Below, in pieces: positions 8,660 through 21,635 of a stretch of DNA of 64,000 nt (position 1 is its first letter; the number at the start of each line of letters is the position of its first letter). The position numbers and the translations under genes were made by a program. Below the pieces are notes generated by a model. That model did no database searches, was not told the DNA's origin, and was given only the letters and a program-made list of their open reading frames with translations. The stretch comes from Winogradskya consettensis (GTDB taxonomy: Bacteria; Actinomycetota; Actinomycetes; Mycobacteriales; Micromonosporaceae), in NCBI RefSeq assembly GCF_018332715.1, contig NZ_BOQP01000046.1, positions 1 through 64,000 of the forward strand, read 5' to 3'.

Positions 8660-10453
8660 ATGCCCACGATCGAGGAAGAGGTCAGCCCGGCCCCCGCTGA
8701 GCAGCTGACACCCGAGCCACGCACCCGCCGTGGCCTCGGGAGTCTCTGGGCGCTGCTCAGCTATCCGGTGCTCGCTGTGGTCGTCATGATCCAGCTGTGG
8801 ATCAGCCCATCGGGGCGGGTCCTCGCGTCGAACGACGACGACCACGGCTTCTTCCTGTTCGTGCTGGCGCACGGCGAGCGGGTCGTCTTCCACGGCGACA
8901 ACCCGTTCTTCACCGACCGGATGAACGTGCCGGACGGCGTCAACCTGATGGCCAACACATCGGTGCTGGCACTGACCGTGCCTTTTGCCCCGATAACCCA
9001 CTTCTTCGGCCCGGGGCTCTCGCTGGTCCTGCTGCTCACTCTCGGTCTGGCGGGCACGGCGGCGGCCTGGTGGTGGGTCTTCACCCGCCATCTCGTACGG
9101 TCCCGGCGCGCAGCCTGGATCGGCGGTTTGTGGTGTGGCTTCGCGCCCGCGATGGTGTCGCACGCCAACGGCCACCTCAACTTCGTGGCCCAGTTCGTCG
9201 TGCCCTTCATCGTGTGGCAGGTGCTGCGGCTGCGTGAGCCCGGGCGGATCGTGCGCGGCGGTGTCACCCTCGGGCTGCTGGTCGTGGTCCAGGTCTTCCT
9301 CAACGAAGAGGTCCTGCTCTTCACCGCGATGGCGCTGCTCGTCTTCGTCGTCGCCTACGCGTGCTTCAACCTGGCGCAGGCCCGCGACGTCGCGCGGCGG
9401 TTCCTGCTCGGGCTCGGTGTGGCGGGTGTCACCGCGCTGGCGCTCCTCGCGTACCCGTTGTGGTGGCAGTTCTCCGGGCCGCAGAGCTACAGCGGGCAGC
9501 CGTTCGAGCCGGGCAAGTTCGTCACCGACCTGTTCGCGATCGGTGCTTACGCGCGGCAGTCGCTGGCCGGCAACGGGGCCATCGCCCGGACCCTGAGCGT
9601 CAGCCCGACCGAGGACGACTCGTTCTGGGGCGTGCCGATGCTGGTCATGCTCGTGGTCTGCGGGGTGATGCTGTGGCGCAACCTCGCCGCCCGCGCCGCG
9701 ATGATCGCGGGCTTCGTGCTGCTGATCGCCTCGCTCGGCCCGCGGTTGCGGGTAGGCGGCGTCGACACCGGCATCCCGATGCCGTTCGCGCTGGTCCAGC
9801 ACGTCCCGATCATCGACCTGGTCAGCGTCACCCGGTTCGCGATGGTGCCCACCACGCTCATCGGCGTGCTGCTCGCGCTGGCCTGCGACCGGGTGCCCGC
9901 CCTCGGGCCGAGGCGCCAGGTCGCGTTCTGGCTCGGCATGGTCGCCGCCGTCGTCCCCGTGCTGCCCAAGCCGTTGCCGGTGGTCGACGCACCGCCGCTG
10001 CCGCCGTTCGTCGCGCAGGGCATCTGGCGGGAGTACGTCGACCAGGACGAGACCATCGTCACGGTGCCGCTGCCCGAGGTGACCACCGGGCGCACGGGGA
10101 TGCGCTGGTTCGCGCTCACCGGCCTCGACTACCCCGTGCCGCGCGGATACTTCATGGGTCCGGCGAACTCGTCCGACCGCACCGGTTCGTGGAACGCCGC
10201 CCCGCGCCCCACCGCCGACCTGCTACGCATCGCGGGGGCGTACGGTCGGAGGCCGGTCATCAGCGAAGCCGACCGTTCGGCGGCGTTCGAGGACCTCGCC
10301 TACTGGCGTGCCTCCGTGGTGGTCCTCACCCCGGACGCGCCGAACCGTGAACTGATGGCCTCGATCCTCACCGAGCTGCTCGGGTTCGCGCCCAAGGAGG
10401 TCGGCGGCGTCCAGCTCTGGGACCTGCGGGGGATGCTTCACCCCACGGGATGA
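8660..10453 (+). CDS. Polytopic membrane protein, GT-C-like
   Basis: 597 aa with many hydrophobic helices between about residue 30 and 450 and a soluble C-terminal part. The first outside loop contains SNDDDHGFF followed by GDNPFFTDRMNVPDGVN, which resembles the acidic loop of GT-C glycosyltransferases that use lipid-linked sugars. I do not recognise a specific family with certainty, so transfer of a sugar to a lipid or wall polymer is a guess. No close partner gene; 36 bases after rsgA. Confidence 0.7.
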   Translation: MPTIEEEVSPAPAEQLTPEPRTRRGLGSLWALLSYPVLAVVVMIQLWISPSGRVLASNDDDHGFFLFVLAHGERVVFHGDNPFFTDRMNVPDGVNLMANTSVLALTVPFAPITHFFGPGLSLVLLLTLGLAGTAAAWWWVFTRHLVRSRRAAWIGGLWCGFAPAMVSHANGHLNFVAQFVVPFIVWQVLRLREPGRIVRGGVTLGLLVVVQVFLNEEVLLFTAMALLVFVVAYACFNLAQARDVARRFLLGLGVAGVTALALLAYPLWWQFSGPQSYSGQPFEPGKFVTDLFAIGAYARQSLAGNGAIARTLSVSPTEDDSFWGVPMLVMLVVCGVMLWRNLAARAAMIAGFVLLIASLGPRLRVGGVDTGIPMPFALVQHVPIIDLVSVTRFAMVPTTLIGVLLALACDRVPALGPRRQVAFWLGMVAAVVPVLPKPLPVVDAPPLPPFVAQGIWREYVDQDETIVTVPLPEVTTGRTGMRWFALTGLDYPVPRGYFMGPANSSDRTGSWNAAPRPTADLLRIAGAYGRRPVISEADRSAAFEDLAYWRASVVVLTPDAPNRELMASILTELLGFAPKEVGGVQLWDLRGMLHPTG

Positions 10454-10587
10454 CGATCGTTTACCCGACGGGGTGACGGGAATGACCGGCAGACCCGCGA
10501 CGCTGTACCTCGCTGGCGGAAAAAATGTCGTACCCCGAACGTAGGGTGGCGGCGCCCATCGTCTTCACATAAACGGAGTGGCTGGCT

Positions 10588-13551
<2,964 letters not shown>

Positions 13552-13605
13552 TTTTTTCTTTGCGGCACGTCTGATTTTCTTTAAGACACAGGTAACTCAC
13601 AGCAA

Positions 13606-13640
13606 CAACGCACGTTCCTCCTCGCGAGGGACGTGCGTTG
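13606..13640 (+). terminator. Terminator after uvrA
   Basis: CAACGCACGTTCCTC pairs with GAGGGACGTGCGTTG over a five-base loop, followed by CTGCTTTC. Just upstream, GTCTGATTTT(TT)CTTT occurs twice (13547 and 13569). Confidence 0.8.
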
Positions 13641-13828
13641 CTGCTTTCGGCCTGGTTCGGTGCGCTTGACCGCTCCTCACCGGGGAAACGTGCCGGAAAT
13701 CTGCGGATCCGGACCGATAATTTCCTCGGTGGAGCATGAACCACATCGCCGGAGCGCGCGTATATCCAAGCAACGCCGTGTGACGTCATCACGCGGAACA
13801 GCGGGTAATCGAAGGGTTTGGCGAACAG

Positions 13829-14374
13829 ATGACTGACGTGCAGACGAGGCCCGACACCGAGATCACGGGCACCGACGAGAAGGCCGCAGGCACCTCGACG
13901 GCCACCTCCCGGCGCGTCGTGCTCGTGGGCGCCGGAGCGCTCGGCGCCGGGTGCCTCCTCGCCGCCTGCGGCACCGACACCAGCACCAGCTCCGGGACCA
14001 CCGGCTCCAACGGCGGCGACTTCAGCAACAACCCGGCCCCGGCCGGCAGCGCGACCGCGGACCCGGCCACCGGGGGCGACTCCTCGGGTGGCGGCGAGAC
14101 TCTCGCGGCGGTCGCCGACGTGCCCGAGGGCGGCGGCATCATCAAGGGTGACTACGTCATCACGCAGCCCACGGCCGGCGAGTTCAAGGCCTTCAGCAAG
14201 ATCTGCACGCACCAGGGCTGCCCGGTCAACAAGGTCGACGGCGGCCAGATCGCCTGCCCGTGCCACGGCAGCTTCTTCTCCATCAAAGACGGCTCGCCGA
14301 CGGCCGGACCGGCCAAGAAGGCGCTGCCCGAGACCAAGGTCAAGGTGGACGGCGACAACATCGTCGCGGCGTAA
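13829..14374 (+). CDS. Rieske (2Fe-2S) Tat-lipoprotein
   Basis: 181 aa exported redox protein. The N-terminal region has a twin-arginine motif SRRVVLVGAG followed by a hydrophobic run and a lipobox LAAC, so it is probably exported folded by Tat and lipidated. After a Gly/Ser/Thr-rich linker comes a Rieske domain with both cluster motifs, CTHQGC and CPCHGSFFS. Electron partner unknown; family members occur widely in actinomycetes beside unrelated genes. No close operon partner. Confidence 0.9.
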   Translation: MTDVQTRPDTEITGTDEKAAGTSTATSRRVVLVGAGALGAGCLLAACGTDTSTSSGTTGSNGGDFSNNPAPAGSATADPATGGDSSGGGETLAAVADVPEGGGIIKGDYVITQPTAGEFKAFSKICTHQGCPVNKVDGGQIACPCHGSFFSIKDGSPTAGPAKKALPETKVKVDGDNIVAA

Positions 14375-14420
14375 GGATCATCGTCGCCGCGGGATGACCA
14401 TCGTCACGGCGTGAGGACCT

Positions 14421-14457
14421 GGGACCGGCCATGACCCCTGCCGAGGTGGCCGGTCCC
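14421..14457 (+). terminator. Terminator between the Rieske gene and uvrC
   Basis: GGGACCGGCC (14421-14430) pairs perfectly with GGCCGGTCCC (14448-14457), followed by AATTTCTT. Confidence 0.8.
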
Positions 14458-14574
14458 AATTTCTTCGTGCCTTCGGCGCTCTCGCGATCGCCGGGTGGCC
14501 GGAGGCCCGACGCCGTGGCGGCGGCAACGGGCCTCCGGTCCGGAAATCATGTCAGAGGGTCGCACTAGTGTGGA

Positions 14575-16743
14575 GTGGTGCCTGACCCGTCCAGCTACCG
14601 TCCGGCGCCCGGGACCATTCCGGACGCTCCCGGTGTCTACCGCTTCCGTGATCCGACCGGCCGCGTCATCTACGTCGGCAAGGCCAAGAGCCTGCGCAGC
14701 CGGCTGAATTCCTACTTCGCCGACACGTGGACCCTGCACGCGCGCACCCAGCAGATGGTCACCACGGCCTCCGCGGTGGACTGGGTGACCGTCGCCAGCG
14801 AGGTCGAAGCGCTGCAGCTCGAGTTCTCGTGGATCAAGGAGTTCGACCCCCGCTTCAACGTCAAGTACCGCGACGACAAGTCCTACCCGTTCCTCGCCGT
14901 CACGCTGAACGAGGAATACCCGCGCCTGCAGGTCATGCGGGGCGCCAAGCGCAAGGGCGTCCGTTACTTCGGGCCGTACAGTCATGCCTGGGCGATCCGG
15001 GAAACCCTGGATCTCCTCCTGCGGGTCTTCCCGGCCCGCACCTGCTCGGCCGGCGTCTTCAAGCGGTCCGGCCAGATCGGCCGCCCCTGCCTGCTCGGCT
15101 ATATCGGCAAATGCTCCGCACCCTGCGTCGGCACGGTCAGCGCCGAGCAGCACCGCGCCATCGTCGACGACTTCTGCGACTTCATGGCCGGGCGCACCGA
15201 CGCCTTCGTCAAACGCCTCGAGCGCGACATGCTCGACGCCTCCGAGCAGCTCGAATTCGAAAAAGCGGCCCGCCTGCGCGACGACATCGCCGCCCTGCGC
15301 AAAGCCATGGAGAAGCAGACCGTCGTCCTCGGCGACGGCACCGACGCCGACGTGGTCGCCTTCGCCGAGGACCCCCTCGAAGCCGCCGTCCAGGTCTTCC
15401 ACGTCCGCGACGGCCGGGTCCGGGGCCAGCGCGGCTGGGTCGTCGACAAGGTCGAGGATCTCACCACCGGCGACCTCGTCCACCACTTCTGCACCCAGGT
15501 CTACGGCGACGAGCACGGCGAGAACGACGTCCCCCGCGAGCTGCTCGTCCCCGAGCTCCCCCCGGACCACGTCGCCCTGGAGAACTGGCTCTCCGAGCAC
15601 CGCGGCAGCCGCGTCTCCCTGCGCGTCCCGCAACGCGGCGACAAACGCTCCCTGCTCGAAACGGTCGCCCGCAACGCCGCCGAGTCCCTCCAGCGCCACA
15701 AACTGCGCCGCGCCGGCGACCTCACCACCCGCAGCAAGGCCCTCGACGAGATCGCCGAAGCCCTCGCCATGGACTCCGCCCCGCTGCGCATCGAATGCTT
15801 CGACGTCTCCCACATCCAGGGCACCGACGTCGTCGCCAGCATGGTCGTCTTCGAGGACGGCCTGCCCCGCAAGAGTGAATACCGCCGCTTCTCGGTCCGC
15901 GGCAACCCCGACGGCACCGGCCTCGACGACCTCGCCGCCATGAGCGAGGTCATGCGCCGCCGCTTCGGCCGCTACAAAGCCCAGCCCGATCTTGTTGGCC
16001 AGCCCGATCTTGTTGCCCCGGCCCCTTCCGGTGACGACGAGGAGATCGCCACCAACGAGCTGCCCGGCATCGACCCGCTCACCGGCAAGCCACGCCGCTT
16101 CGCCTACCCGCCACAGCTCGTCGTGGTCGACGGCGGGCAGCCGCAGGTCAACGCGGTGGCCGCGGTGCTGTCCGACCTGGGGATCACCGACGTCGCGCTG
16201 TGCGGGCTGGCCAAGCGGCTCGAGGAGGTGTGGGTCCCGGGCGAGGACTTCCCGGTCATCCTCCCGCGCACATCAGAATCCCTCTACCTGCTCCAACGGG
16301 TACGCGACGAGGCGCACCGCTTCGCCATCACCTTCCACCGGGAGCGGCGCTCCAAGCGGATGACTGCTTCCGCGCTCGACAACGTCCCCGGGCTGGGGGA
16401 GACGCGGCGCAAGGCGCTGCTCCGGCACTTCGGCTCCCTCAAGAAGCTCGGCCAGGCCACGCCGGAGGAGATCACCGAGGTCCCCGGCATCGGCCGCCGG
16501 ACCGCCGAGGCCGTTCTCGCCTCGCTCGCGGGCGACGCGCCCAAGCCGGGCTCTGACATGCCATCGGCCGGGGAGGCGACGAACGGCGACGACGGTGCGG
16601 TGGGTGGCGCCGGGCGGACGAAGGCTGGGGCCAACAGAACGAGGGTTGCCCGGCCATCGGTGCCACCACCGGCACCCGTCCCCGTCATTGCCGAGGACCA
16701 ACCGGTCCCGCACGCCGTCGAGGCCGCCGACGGTGAGAGCTGA
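14575..16743 (+). CDS. uvrC: Excinuclease ABC subunit C
   Basis: 722 aa, dual-incision nuclease of nucleotide excision repair. The N-terminal GIY-YIG nuclease has [10 protein letters not shown] and [17 protein letters not shown]; the cysteine cluster [28 protein letters not shown], a UVR domain ([17 protein letters not shown]), the RNase H-like half with [11 protein letters not shown] and VVVDGG, and a C-terminal helix-hairpin-helix pair follow. Two oddities: an in-frame duplication, [14 protein letters not shown], from an 18-bp DNA repeat at about 15982-16018, and a C-terminal extension of roughly 70 residues beyond the HhH repeats. The start is GTG 14575 or 14578. Upstream of rapZ-yvcK-whiA, as in many actinomycetes. 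Confidence 0.97.
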   Translation: MVPDPSSYRPAPGTIPDAPGVYRFRDPTGRVIYVGKAKSLRSRLNSYFADTWTLHARTQQMVTTASAVDWVTVASEVEALQLEFSWIKEFDPRFNVKYRDDKSYPFLAVTLNEEYPRLQVMRGAKRKGVRYFGPYSHAWAIRETLDLLLRVFPARTCSAGVFKRSGQIGRPCLLGYIGKCSAPCVGTVSAEQHRAIVDDFCDFMAGRTDAFVKRLERDMLDASEQLEFEKAARLRDDIAALRKAMEKQTVVLGDGTDADVVAFAEDPLEAAVQVFHVRDGRVRGQRGWVVDKVEDLTTGDLVHHFCTQVYGDEHGENDVPRELLVPELPPDHVALENWLSEHRGSRVSLRVPQRGDKRSLLETVARNAAESLQRHKLRRAGDLTTRSKALDEIAEALAMDSAPLRIECFDVSHIQGTDVVASMVVFEDGLPRKSEYRRFSVRGNPDGTGLDDLAAMSEVMRRRFGRYKAQPDLVGQPDLVAPAPSGDDEEIATNELPGIDPLTGKPRRFAYPPQLVVVDGGQPQVNAVAAVLSDLGITDVALCGLAKRLEEVWVPGEDFPVILPRTSESLYLLQRVRDEAHRFAITFHRERRSKRMTASALDNVPGLGETRRKALLRHFGSLKKLGQATPEEITEVPGIGRRTAEAVLASLAGDAPKPGSDMPSAGEATNGDDGAVGGAGRTKAGANRTRVARPSVPPPAPVPVIAEDQPVPHAVEAADGES

Positions 16744-16763
16744 GGGTCGCTGCGGGCGTGAGC

Positions 16764-16905
16764 TGAGGATCGTTGACGGTGAGGGTTGAAGGTCGTCGCG
16801 GGCGATGAGGTGACCGCCGTCGACCGCTAGGGCCGAAGGCCGCTGACGGTGAGGGTCGAGGGCCGCCGCGGGCGGGGGTGACCGTTGCCGACCGCGAGGG
16901 CTGAG
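16764..16905. repeat. Two diverged ~70-bp direct repeats after uvrC
   Basis: Copies at about 16764-16834 and 16835-16905 share TGACGGTGAGGGT, GCGGGCG, GGTGACCG and CGACCGC in the same order. A shorter copy begins inside the last codons of uvrC (GACGGTGAGAGCTGAGGGTCG), so the uvrC 3' end itself belongs to the array. I see no gene between 16744 and 17510. Confidence 0.75.
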
Positions 16906-17208
16906 AGCTGACGCGGGCGCCGTCCAGGCTATCGGCTGAGGGTGCCGGGTTCCGGGGTGGCGTGGGCCCGATGGTGGGGGCGGGGCCGTTGCTGTGGTTG
17001 CTGTGTGGCGTTGGTTCGATACGGGTGGTGAGCTGGGCGTACGGAATAGGGATGTCGGGTTTTGCCGTTGAGGCGGTGGGTGGGAAACGCGGCGGTGTGA
17101 TCTCGGGCGGGCGGTTTGGTCGATCGGGTAGCGGACATCATGTCCGGCGGCCAAGGGTGGTCGCTTCGGCCTAGGATGCAGTGTCCACCCGCGGCGGGTG
17201 ACCTTCTC

Positions 17209-17272
17209 GGGTGGCTCAAGCTCAGGGTGGATCACGCTGAGGGTGGCTCATGCTCAGGGTGGCTCACGCTCC
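17209..17272. repeat. 16-bp minisatellite, four units
   Basis: Four successive units of GGGTGGCTCANGCTCA begin at 17209, 17225, 17241 and 17257 with one or two changes each; a fifth broken unit follows. The sequence is non-coding and lies between the uvrC-linked repeats and the 14-bp array. Confidence 0.9.
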
Positions 17273-17302
17273 GGGTGGGTGGCTCACAGCGAATGCGCGC
17301 CC

Positions 17303-17460
17303 GGGTAGCAAGGCCTGGGTAGCAAGGCCTGGGTAGCAAGGCCTGGGTAGCAAGGCCTGGGTAGCAAGGCCCGGGTCGCAAGGCTGCGGTGAGTAACGCC
17401 CGGGTGAGCAAGGCGCGGGTGAGTAACGCTGCGGTGAGTAACGCCGGGGTGGGTAGGGCC
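17303..17460. repeat. 14/15-bp minisatellite upstream of rapZ
   Basis: Six nearly exact units of GGGTAGCAAGGCCT run from 17303 to 17386, then drift into 14-15 bp variants of type CGGTGAGTAACGCC up to about 17460. No spacers separate the units, so it is a VNTR and not a CRISPR array. It ends 50 bases before the rapZ start. Confidence 0.93.
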
Positions 17461-17510
17461 GGGTGGGCCGGCAGTCATAGCGGGTAGCAGTTTCGTCCAG
17501 GAGGAAGTGC

Positions 17511-18419
17511 GTGACCGAGTCGATGCCGGAGTTCGCTCCGGAGCCGGCGCCGGACGAGGAGAGTGTCGACCTCGTGGTGGTGACCGGGGTTTCCGGTGGT
17601 GGCCGTAGTACGGTCGCCCGTGCCCTGGAGAACGTCGGCTTCTATGTCGTCGACAATCTGCCCCAGGCGTTGATGCTGGACATGGCCCAGTTGGCGTTCG
17701 CCGCCGGTGGGGCTGCCCGGCGTACGGCCATGGTGCTGGATGTGCGGAGCCGGGCGTTCTCGACCGACCTGGCCGGGGCCGTGCGGGTGCTCAAGGAGCG
17801 CGGTTTCCTGCCCCGGGTCGTGTTCGTCGACGCCGATGACGAGGTGCTGATCCGCCGGTTCGAGTCGGTGCGCCGGTCGCATCCGTTGCAGGGTGACGGA
17901 CGGTTGTCGGACGGTATCGCCGCGGAACGGAAGTTGCTCGAGGAGGCGCGCGAGCAGGCTGACGTGATCATTGACACCAGCCACCTGAACGTGAACCAGC
18001 TCCGGCGGCGGGTGGAGGAGTTGTTCGGCGGGGAGGATGCGCGCCGGCTGCGGATCACCGTGCTGTCGTTCGGCTTCAAGTACGGGCTGCCGCCGGACGC
18101 CGATTATGTGCTGGACGCCCGGTTCCTCCCGAACCCGTTCTGGGTGCCGGAGTTGCGGGAGCACACCGGTCTGGAGGAGGGCGTCAGCAACTACGTCCTC
18201 GGCCAGGAGGGCGCCAACGACTTCGTGGGCACCTACGCGGGCCTGATCGCCGCCACCGCGCCGGGGTTCGAGCGGGAGGGTAAGCGCTACCTGACCGTCG
18301 CCGTGGGCTGCACCGGCGGGAAGCACCGCAGCGTCGCTATCGCCGAGGAGTTGACCTCCCGCCTGCGCGACATCCGCCTGTCCGCCCACTCGTCCCACCG
18401 CGACCTGGGCCGCGAATGA
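17511..18419 (+). CDS. rapZ: RNase adapter/nucleotide-binding protein RapZ
   Basis: 302 aa P-loop protein of the RapZ/YvcJ family, which in Gram-negatives directs RNase E to small RNAs and in Gram-positives has a less clear role. Walker A is GVSGGGRST near residue 27; GFYVVDNLP, RSHPLQ and the C-terminal VAVGCTGGKHRSV block are family signatures. The GTG start at 17511 is set by AGGAGGAAG (17499-17507). An acidic/Pro-rich N-terminal tail precedes the P-loop. It overlaps yvcK by four bases (ATGA). Confidence 0.95.
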   Translation: MTESMPEFAPEPAPDEESVDLVVVTGVSGGGRSTVARALENVGFYVVDNLPQALMLDMAQLAFAAGGAARRTAMVLDVRSRAFSTDLAGAVRVLKERGFLPRVVFVDADDEVLIRRFESVRRSHPLQGDGRLSDGIAAERKLLEEAREQADVIIDTSHLNVNQLRRRVEELFGGEDARRLRITVLSFGFKYGLPPDADYVLDARFLPNPFWVPELREHTGLEEGVSNYVLGQEGANDFVGTYAGLIAATAPGFEREGKRYLTVAVGCTGGKHRSVAIAEELTSRLRDIRLSAHSSHRDLGRE

Positions 18420-19426
18420 GGCCCATCAAGGTGGTCGCGTTCGGCGGCGGGCACGGGCTGGCGGCGTCGCTGCGAGGGCTTCGTCACTGCGAGCCGGCGC
18501 TCGACCTCGACATTACCGCCGTTGTCACGGTGGGTGACAACGGTGGTTCCAGCGGGCGGCTGCGTGCCGAGCGGGACGCCCAGCTCCCACCGGGTGATCT
18601 GCGGATGGCGCTGGCGGCGCTCGCCGACGAGGAGCCGGGGCATCAGAGCACCGTCAAGCTGATGCAGCACCGGTTCGCCCCGATAAACAACCCGGACCGC
18701 CGGCAGAGCGACGTGGATCGCCGGACCGGCTCGTACGACCCGCTCGCGGGTCACGCCGTCGGGAACCTGCTGCTGCTCGGGCTGATGGAGCTCACCGGCG
18801 ATCCGGTCGAGGCACTGCAGCACGCCGGGTGGATGGTCGGTGCCAGGGGGAAGGTCCTGCCCATGGCCTGCCACGCGGTCGGGATCGAGGCCGACGTCCG
18901 TGGGGGAGACCCCGCGCTGCCCGACGATGTGGTCACGGTGAGTGGTCAGCATGCGGTCGCCGTCACGAACGGTCACGTGGAGAACGTACGCATAGTGCCT
19001 GCTTCTCCGCCTGCCTGCCCCGACGCGCTGGACGCCATCCGTGACGCCGACTGGCTGATCTTCGGACCGGGGAGCTGGTACACGAGCGTGCTCCCGCATC
19101 TCCTCGTGCCCGAGCTGGCGGAGGCGATCGTGGCGAGCCCGGCGCGGCGGCTGGTGACCCTGAACCTCGCGGCCGACAACGAGACGGCCGGGTTGTCGGT
19201 GGCCGATCACCTGGCGGCGCTGCACTGGTACCTTCCGGCGCTGCGGGTGGACACCGTGCTCGCCGACGCCAAGTGGGTGGGGGAGCCGGATCCGGTGCAC
19301 CGCGCGGCCGAGGCACTGGGGGCCCGGTTGGTCCTCGCGCCACTCGCCGTGGCCGATGGCAGTCCCAAGCATGATCCTGAGTCGTTGGGCACAGCACTGG
19401 TGCCGGTACTCGGAGTCGATCGTTAA
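18416..19426 (+). CDS. yvcK: YvcK/CofD-like gluconeogenesis and cell-shape factor
   Basis: 336 aa protein of the CofD-like superfamily. VVAFGGGHGLAASLRGL at the N-terminus binds nucleotide-sugar in homologues, TVGDNGGSSGRLR and GHAVGNLLLLGL are further signatures, and FGPGSWYTSVLPHLLV is near the C-terminus. YvcK binds UDP-sugars and is needed for growth on gluconeogenic carbon in Bacillus and for cell-wall homeostasis in mycobacteria. Its start overlaps the rapZ stop; whiA follows after 42 bases. Confidence 0.94.
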   Translation: MRPIKVVAFGGGHGLAASLRGLRHCEPALDLDITAVVTVGDNGGSSGRLRAERDAQLPPGDLRMALAALADEEPGHQSTVKLMQHRFAPINNPDRRQSDVDRRTGSYDPLAGHAVGNLLLLGLMELTGDPVEALQHAGWMVGARGKVLPMACHAVGIEADVRGGDPALPDDVVTVSGQHAVAVTNGHVENVRIVPASPPACPDALDAIRDADWLIFGPGSWYTSVLPHLLVPELAEAIVASPARRLVTLNLAADNETAGLSVADHLAALHWYLPALRVDTVLADAKWVGEPDPVHRAAEALGARLVLAPLAVADGSPKHDPESLGTALVPVLGVDR

Positions 19427-19468
19427 AGCAACTGGCGTACCGCGATACAAGCAAGAGGTGACTTCGAG

Positions 19469-20449
19469 ATGGCGATGACGGCAGCGGTCAAGGACGAGCT
19501 GAGCCGGGTCGACGTACCCAAGCCGTGCTGCCGCCGTGCGGAGATGGCCGCCCTGCTGCGTTTCGCCGGCGGGCTGCACATCGTCTCCGGCCGGGTGGTC
19601 GTCGAGGCGGAGCTGGACACCGGCGCGGTCGCGCGGCGCCTGCGGCGGGAGATCGCCGACGTGTACGGCTACCCGAGCGAGGTGCACGTCCTCGCATCGG
19701 GCGGCCTGCGCAAGGGCAGCCACTACATCGTCCGCATCGTGAAGGACGGCGAGGCGCTGGCACGTCAGACGGGCCTGCTCGACGTCCGCGGCCGCCCGGT
19801 GCGGGGCCTGCCCCCGCACGTGGTCTCGGCGAACGTCTGCTGCGCGGTCGCCGCGTGGCGGGGCGCGTTCATGGCCCACGGCTCGCTCACGGAGCCCGGC
19901 CGCTCCAGCGCGCTGGAGATCACCTGCCCGGGTCCCGAAGCGGCGCTGGCCCTGCGCGGCGCCGCCCGCCGCATCGGCATCACCGCCAAGGAGCGCGAGG
20001 TCCGCGGCGTCGACCGGGTGGTGATCAAGGACGGAGACGCGATCGCGGCGCTCCTCACCCGCATAGGAGCGCACTCCAGCGTGCTCGCCTGGGAGGAGCG
20101 ACGGGTACGCCGTGAGGTCCGCGCCACCGCGAACCGCCTCGCCAACTTCGACGACGCCAACCTCCGCCGCTCCGCGCGGGCCGCCGTGGCCGCCGCCGCC
20201 CGGGTCACCCGGGCCCTGGAGATCCTCGCCGAGGAGGCCCCGAACCACCTGACGTCCGCCGGGCAGCTGCGCCTCGAGCACCGCCAGGCGAGCCTGGAGG
20301 AGCTGGGCGCCCTCGCCGACCCGCCGCTGACGAAGGACGCGATCGCCGGGCGCATCCGCCGGCTGCTCGCCCTCGCCGACAAGCGCGCCCGCGACCTGGG
20401 CATCCCCGACACCGAGGCCGCGGTCACCCCCGAGATGATGGCCTGCTGA
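19469..20449 (+). CDS. whiA: Sporulation/cell division regulator WhiA
   Basis: 326 aa. The N-terminal LAGLIDADG-like domain carries [18 protein letters not shown] and the family's GSHYIVRI block; the C-terminal helix-turn-helix has [28 protein letters not shown]. In Streptomyces WhiA works with WhiB to trigger sporulation septation. In this window it is the last gene of the uvrC-rapZ-yvcK-whiA cluster. Confidence 0.96.
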   Translation: MAMTAAVKDELSRVDVPKPCCRRAEMAALLRFAGGLHIVSGRVVVEAELDTGAVARRLRREIADVYGYPSEVHVLASGGLRKGSHYIVRIVKDGEALARQTGLLDVRGRPVRGLPPHVVSANVCCAVAAWRGAFMAHGSLTEPGRSSALEITCPGPEAALALRGAARRIGITAKEREVRGVDRVVIKDGDAIAALLTRIGAHSSVLAWEERRVRREVRATANRLANFDDANLRRSARAAVAAAARVTRALEILAEEAPNHLTSAGQLRLEHRQASLEELGALADPPLTKDAIAGRIRRLLALADKRARDLGIPDTEAAVTPEMMAC

Positions 20450-20453
20450 CGGC

Positions 20454-21635
20454 TCAGCCGGTGCGGCGGTTGAGCAGGACGCGGCCGAGCAGCAGGGTGC
20501 CCACGCCCGCGATGACGACGCTGAGCAGGCCGACGCGCAGGCTGGAGTGATCGGCGACCAGGCCGACCAGTGGGGGTGAGGCCAGGAAGCCGATCCGCAG
20601 CACCCAGCTCACCACCGTCAGCCCCAGCCCGGACGGCAGCCCCGGCAGCTCGTCAGCGGTGTGCATCGCGGCCGGGACCAGCGTCGCCGTGCCCAGCCCC
20701 GCCAGGGCGAACCCCACCAGCGCCGACCCCACCGACGGGAAGGCGAGCGCGAACCCCATCCCCGCTGCCGCCACCGCACCGCCGATCCGGGTGACGGTGC
20801 GCTGGCCGAAGCGGTCCACGAGACGGTCACCGAGCAGGCGCCCGGCGGTCATGGCGACCTGCAGGGCCACGAACGCGAGACCCGCCACGGCCGCGGTGGC
20901 CCCGATGTCCTCCGTCATGAACAGCGCGCCCCAGGATGCCCCGGCGTCCTCCACCAGCGCGCCGAAGAGCGCCAGCAGCCCGAGAGCCGCCAGCATCCAG
21001 ACCGCGGCCCGGGCGAAGGACCTACCCGCAGCGGCTGCCGGCCGTTCCGCCTCGTCGGGCCCACGCAGCAGATATCGGTACGCCGCGAGCGCCACGATGC
21101 TGAACAGCACTCCCGCCACGACCAGGTGGATCAGCAACGGGACGTGCAGACCCGCGGCCGCCGAGCCCATCAGGCCGCCGAGCACGGCGCCGATGCTCCA
21201 CACGCCGTGGAAGGAGTTGACGATCGAGCGGCCGTAGATGCGCTGGACGCGCAGGCCGTGGGCGTTCTGGGCGACGTCCACGACGGCGTCCGCGGCGCCC
21301 GAGCAGAACAGGACCACGGCCAGCAGCCACCAGCTGGGGGCGACGGCGACCAGCAGGAACGCCGTCGCGATCAGCGGGATGCCGAACGACGCCGTGCGTG
21401 CCGAGCCGAGCACCCGGATCGCCAGCGGCGCGAACAGACCGCCGGTGAGCGCGCCCAGCGGTCCGGCCGCGAGGGCCGTGCCGAACAGCGCGTTGCTGAG
21501 GTCCAGGTGCTCCTTGACCTCGGGATAGCGAGGGACGACGTTGGCGAACAGCGCGCCGTTGGTGAGGAAGACGGCGGCGACGGCCGCCCGGGCGCGCCGG
21601 GCCCCGAGCGGCACAGCGACAGCGGCAGTGGTCAT
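20454..21635 (-). CDS. MFS transporter, probable sugar permease of the glucosidase module
   Basis: 393 aa with about 12 predicted helices. ATG 21635 overlaps the glucosidase stop by four bases (ATGA), which fixes the start and indicates translational coupling; longer open frames upstream lie within the glucosidase. The coupling suggests import of the product or substrate of the glucosidase, but the family (FucP/YbjJ-like) also includes exporters. Confidence 0.85.
   Translation of the reverse strand: MTTAAVAVPLGARRARAAVAAVFLTNGALFANVVPRYPEVKEHLDLSNALFGTALAAGPLGALTGGLFAPLAIRVLGSARTASFGIPLIATAFLLVAVAPSWWLLAVVLFCSGAADAVVDVAQNAHGLRVQRIYGRSIVNSFHGVWSIGAVLGGLMGSAAAGLHVPLLIHLVVAGVLFSIVALAAYRYLLRGPDEAERPAAAAGRSFARAAVWMLAALGLLALFGALVEDAGASWGALFMTEDIGATAAVAGLAFVALQVAMTAGRLLGDRLVDRFGQRTVTRIGGAVAAAGMGFALAFPSVGSALVGFALAGLGTATLVPAAMHTADELPGLPSGLGLTVVSWVLRIGFLASPPLVGLVADHSSLRVGLLSVVIAGVGTLLLGRVLLNRRTG

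Noticed and set aside
7586-9802. 738-codon antisense frame over rsgA and the membrane protein
   Set aside because: Low-complexity Arg/Asp/Gln translation; both genes on the plus strand have clear motifs or hydrophobic helices.
13552-13600. Small gene between uvrA and its terminator
   Set aside because: Only AT-richer repeats of GTCTGATTTT-CTTT are present, without a start codon and ribosome site.
17303-17460. Possible CRISPR array
   Set aside because: Units are 14-15 bp and directly adjoining with no spacers; it is a minisatellite and no cas gene is present.
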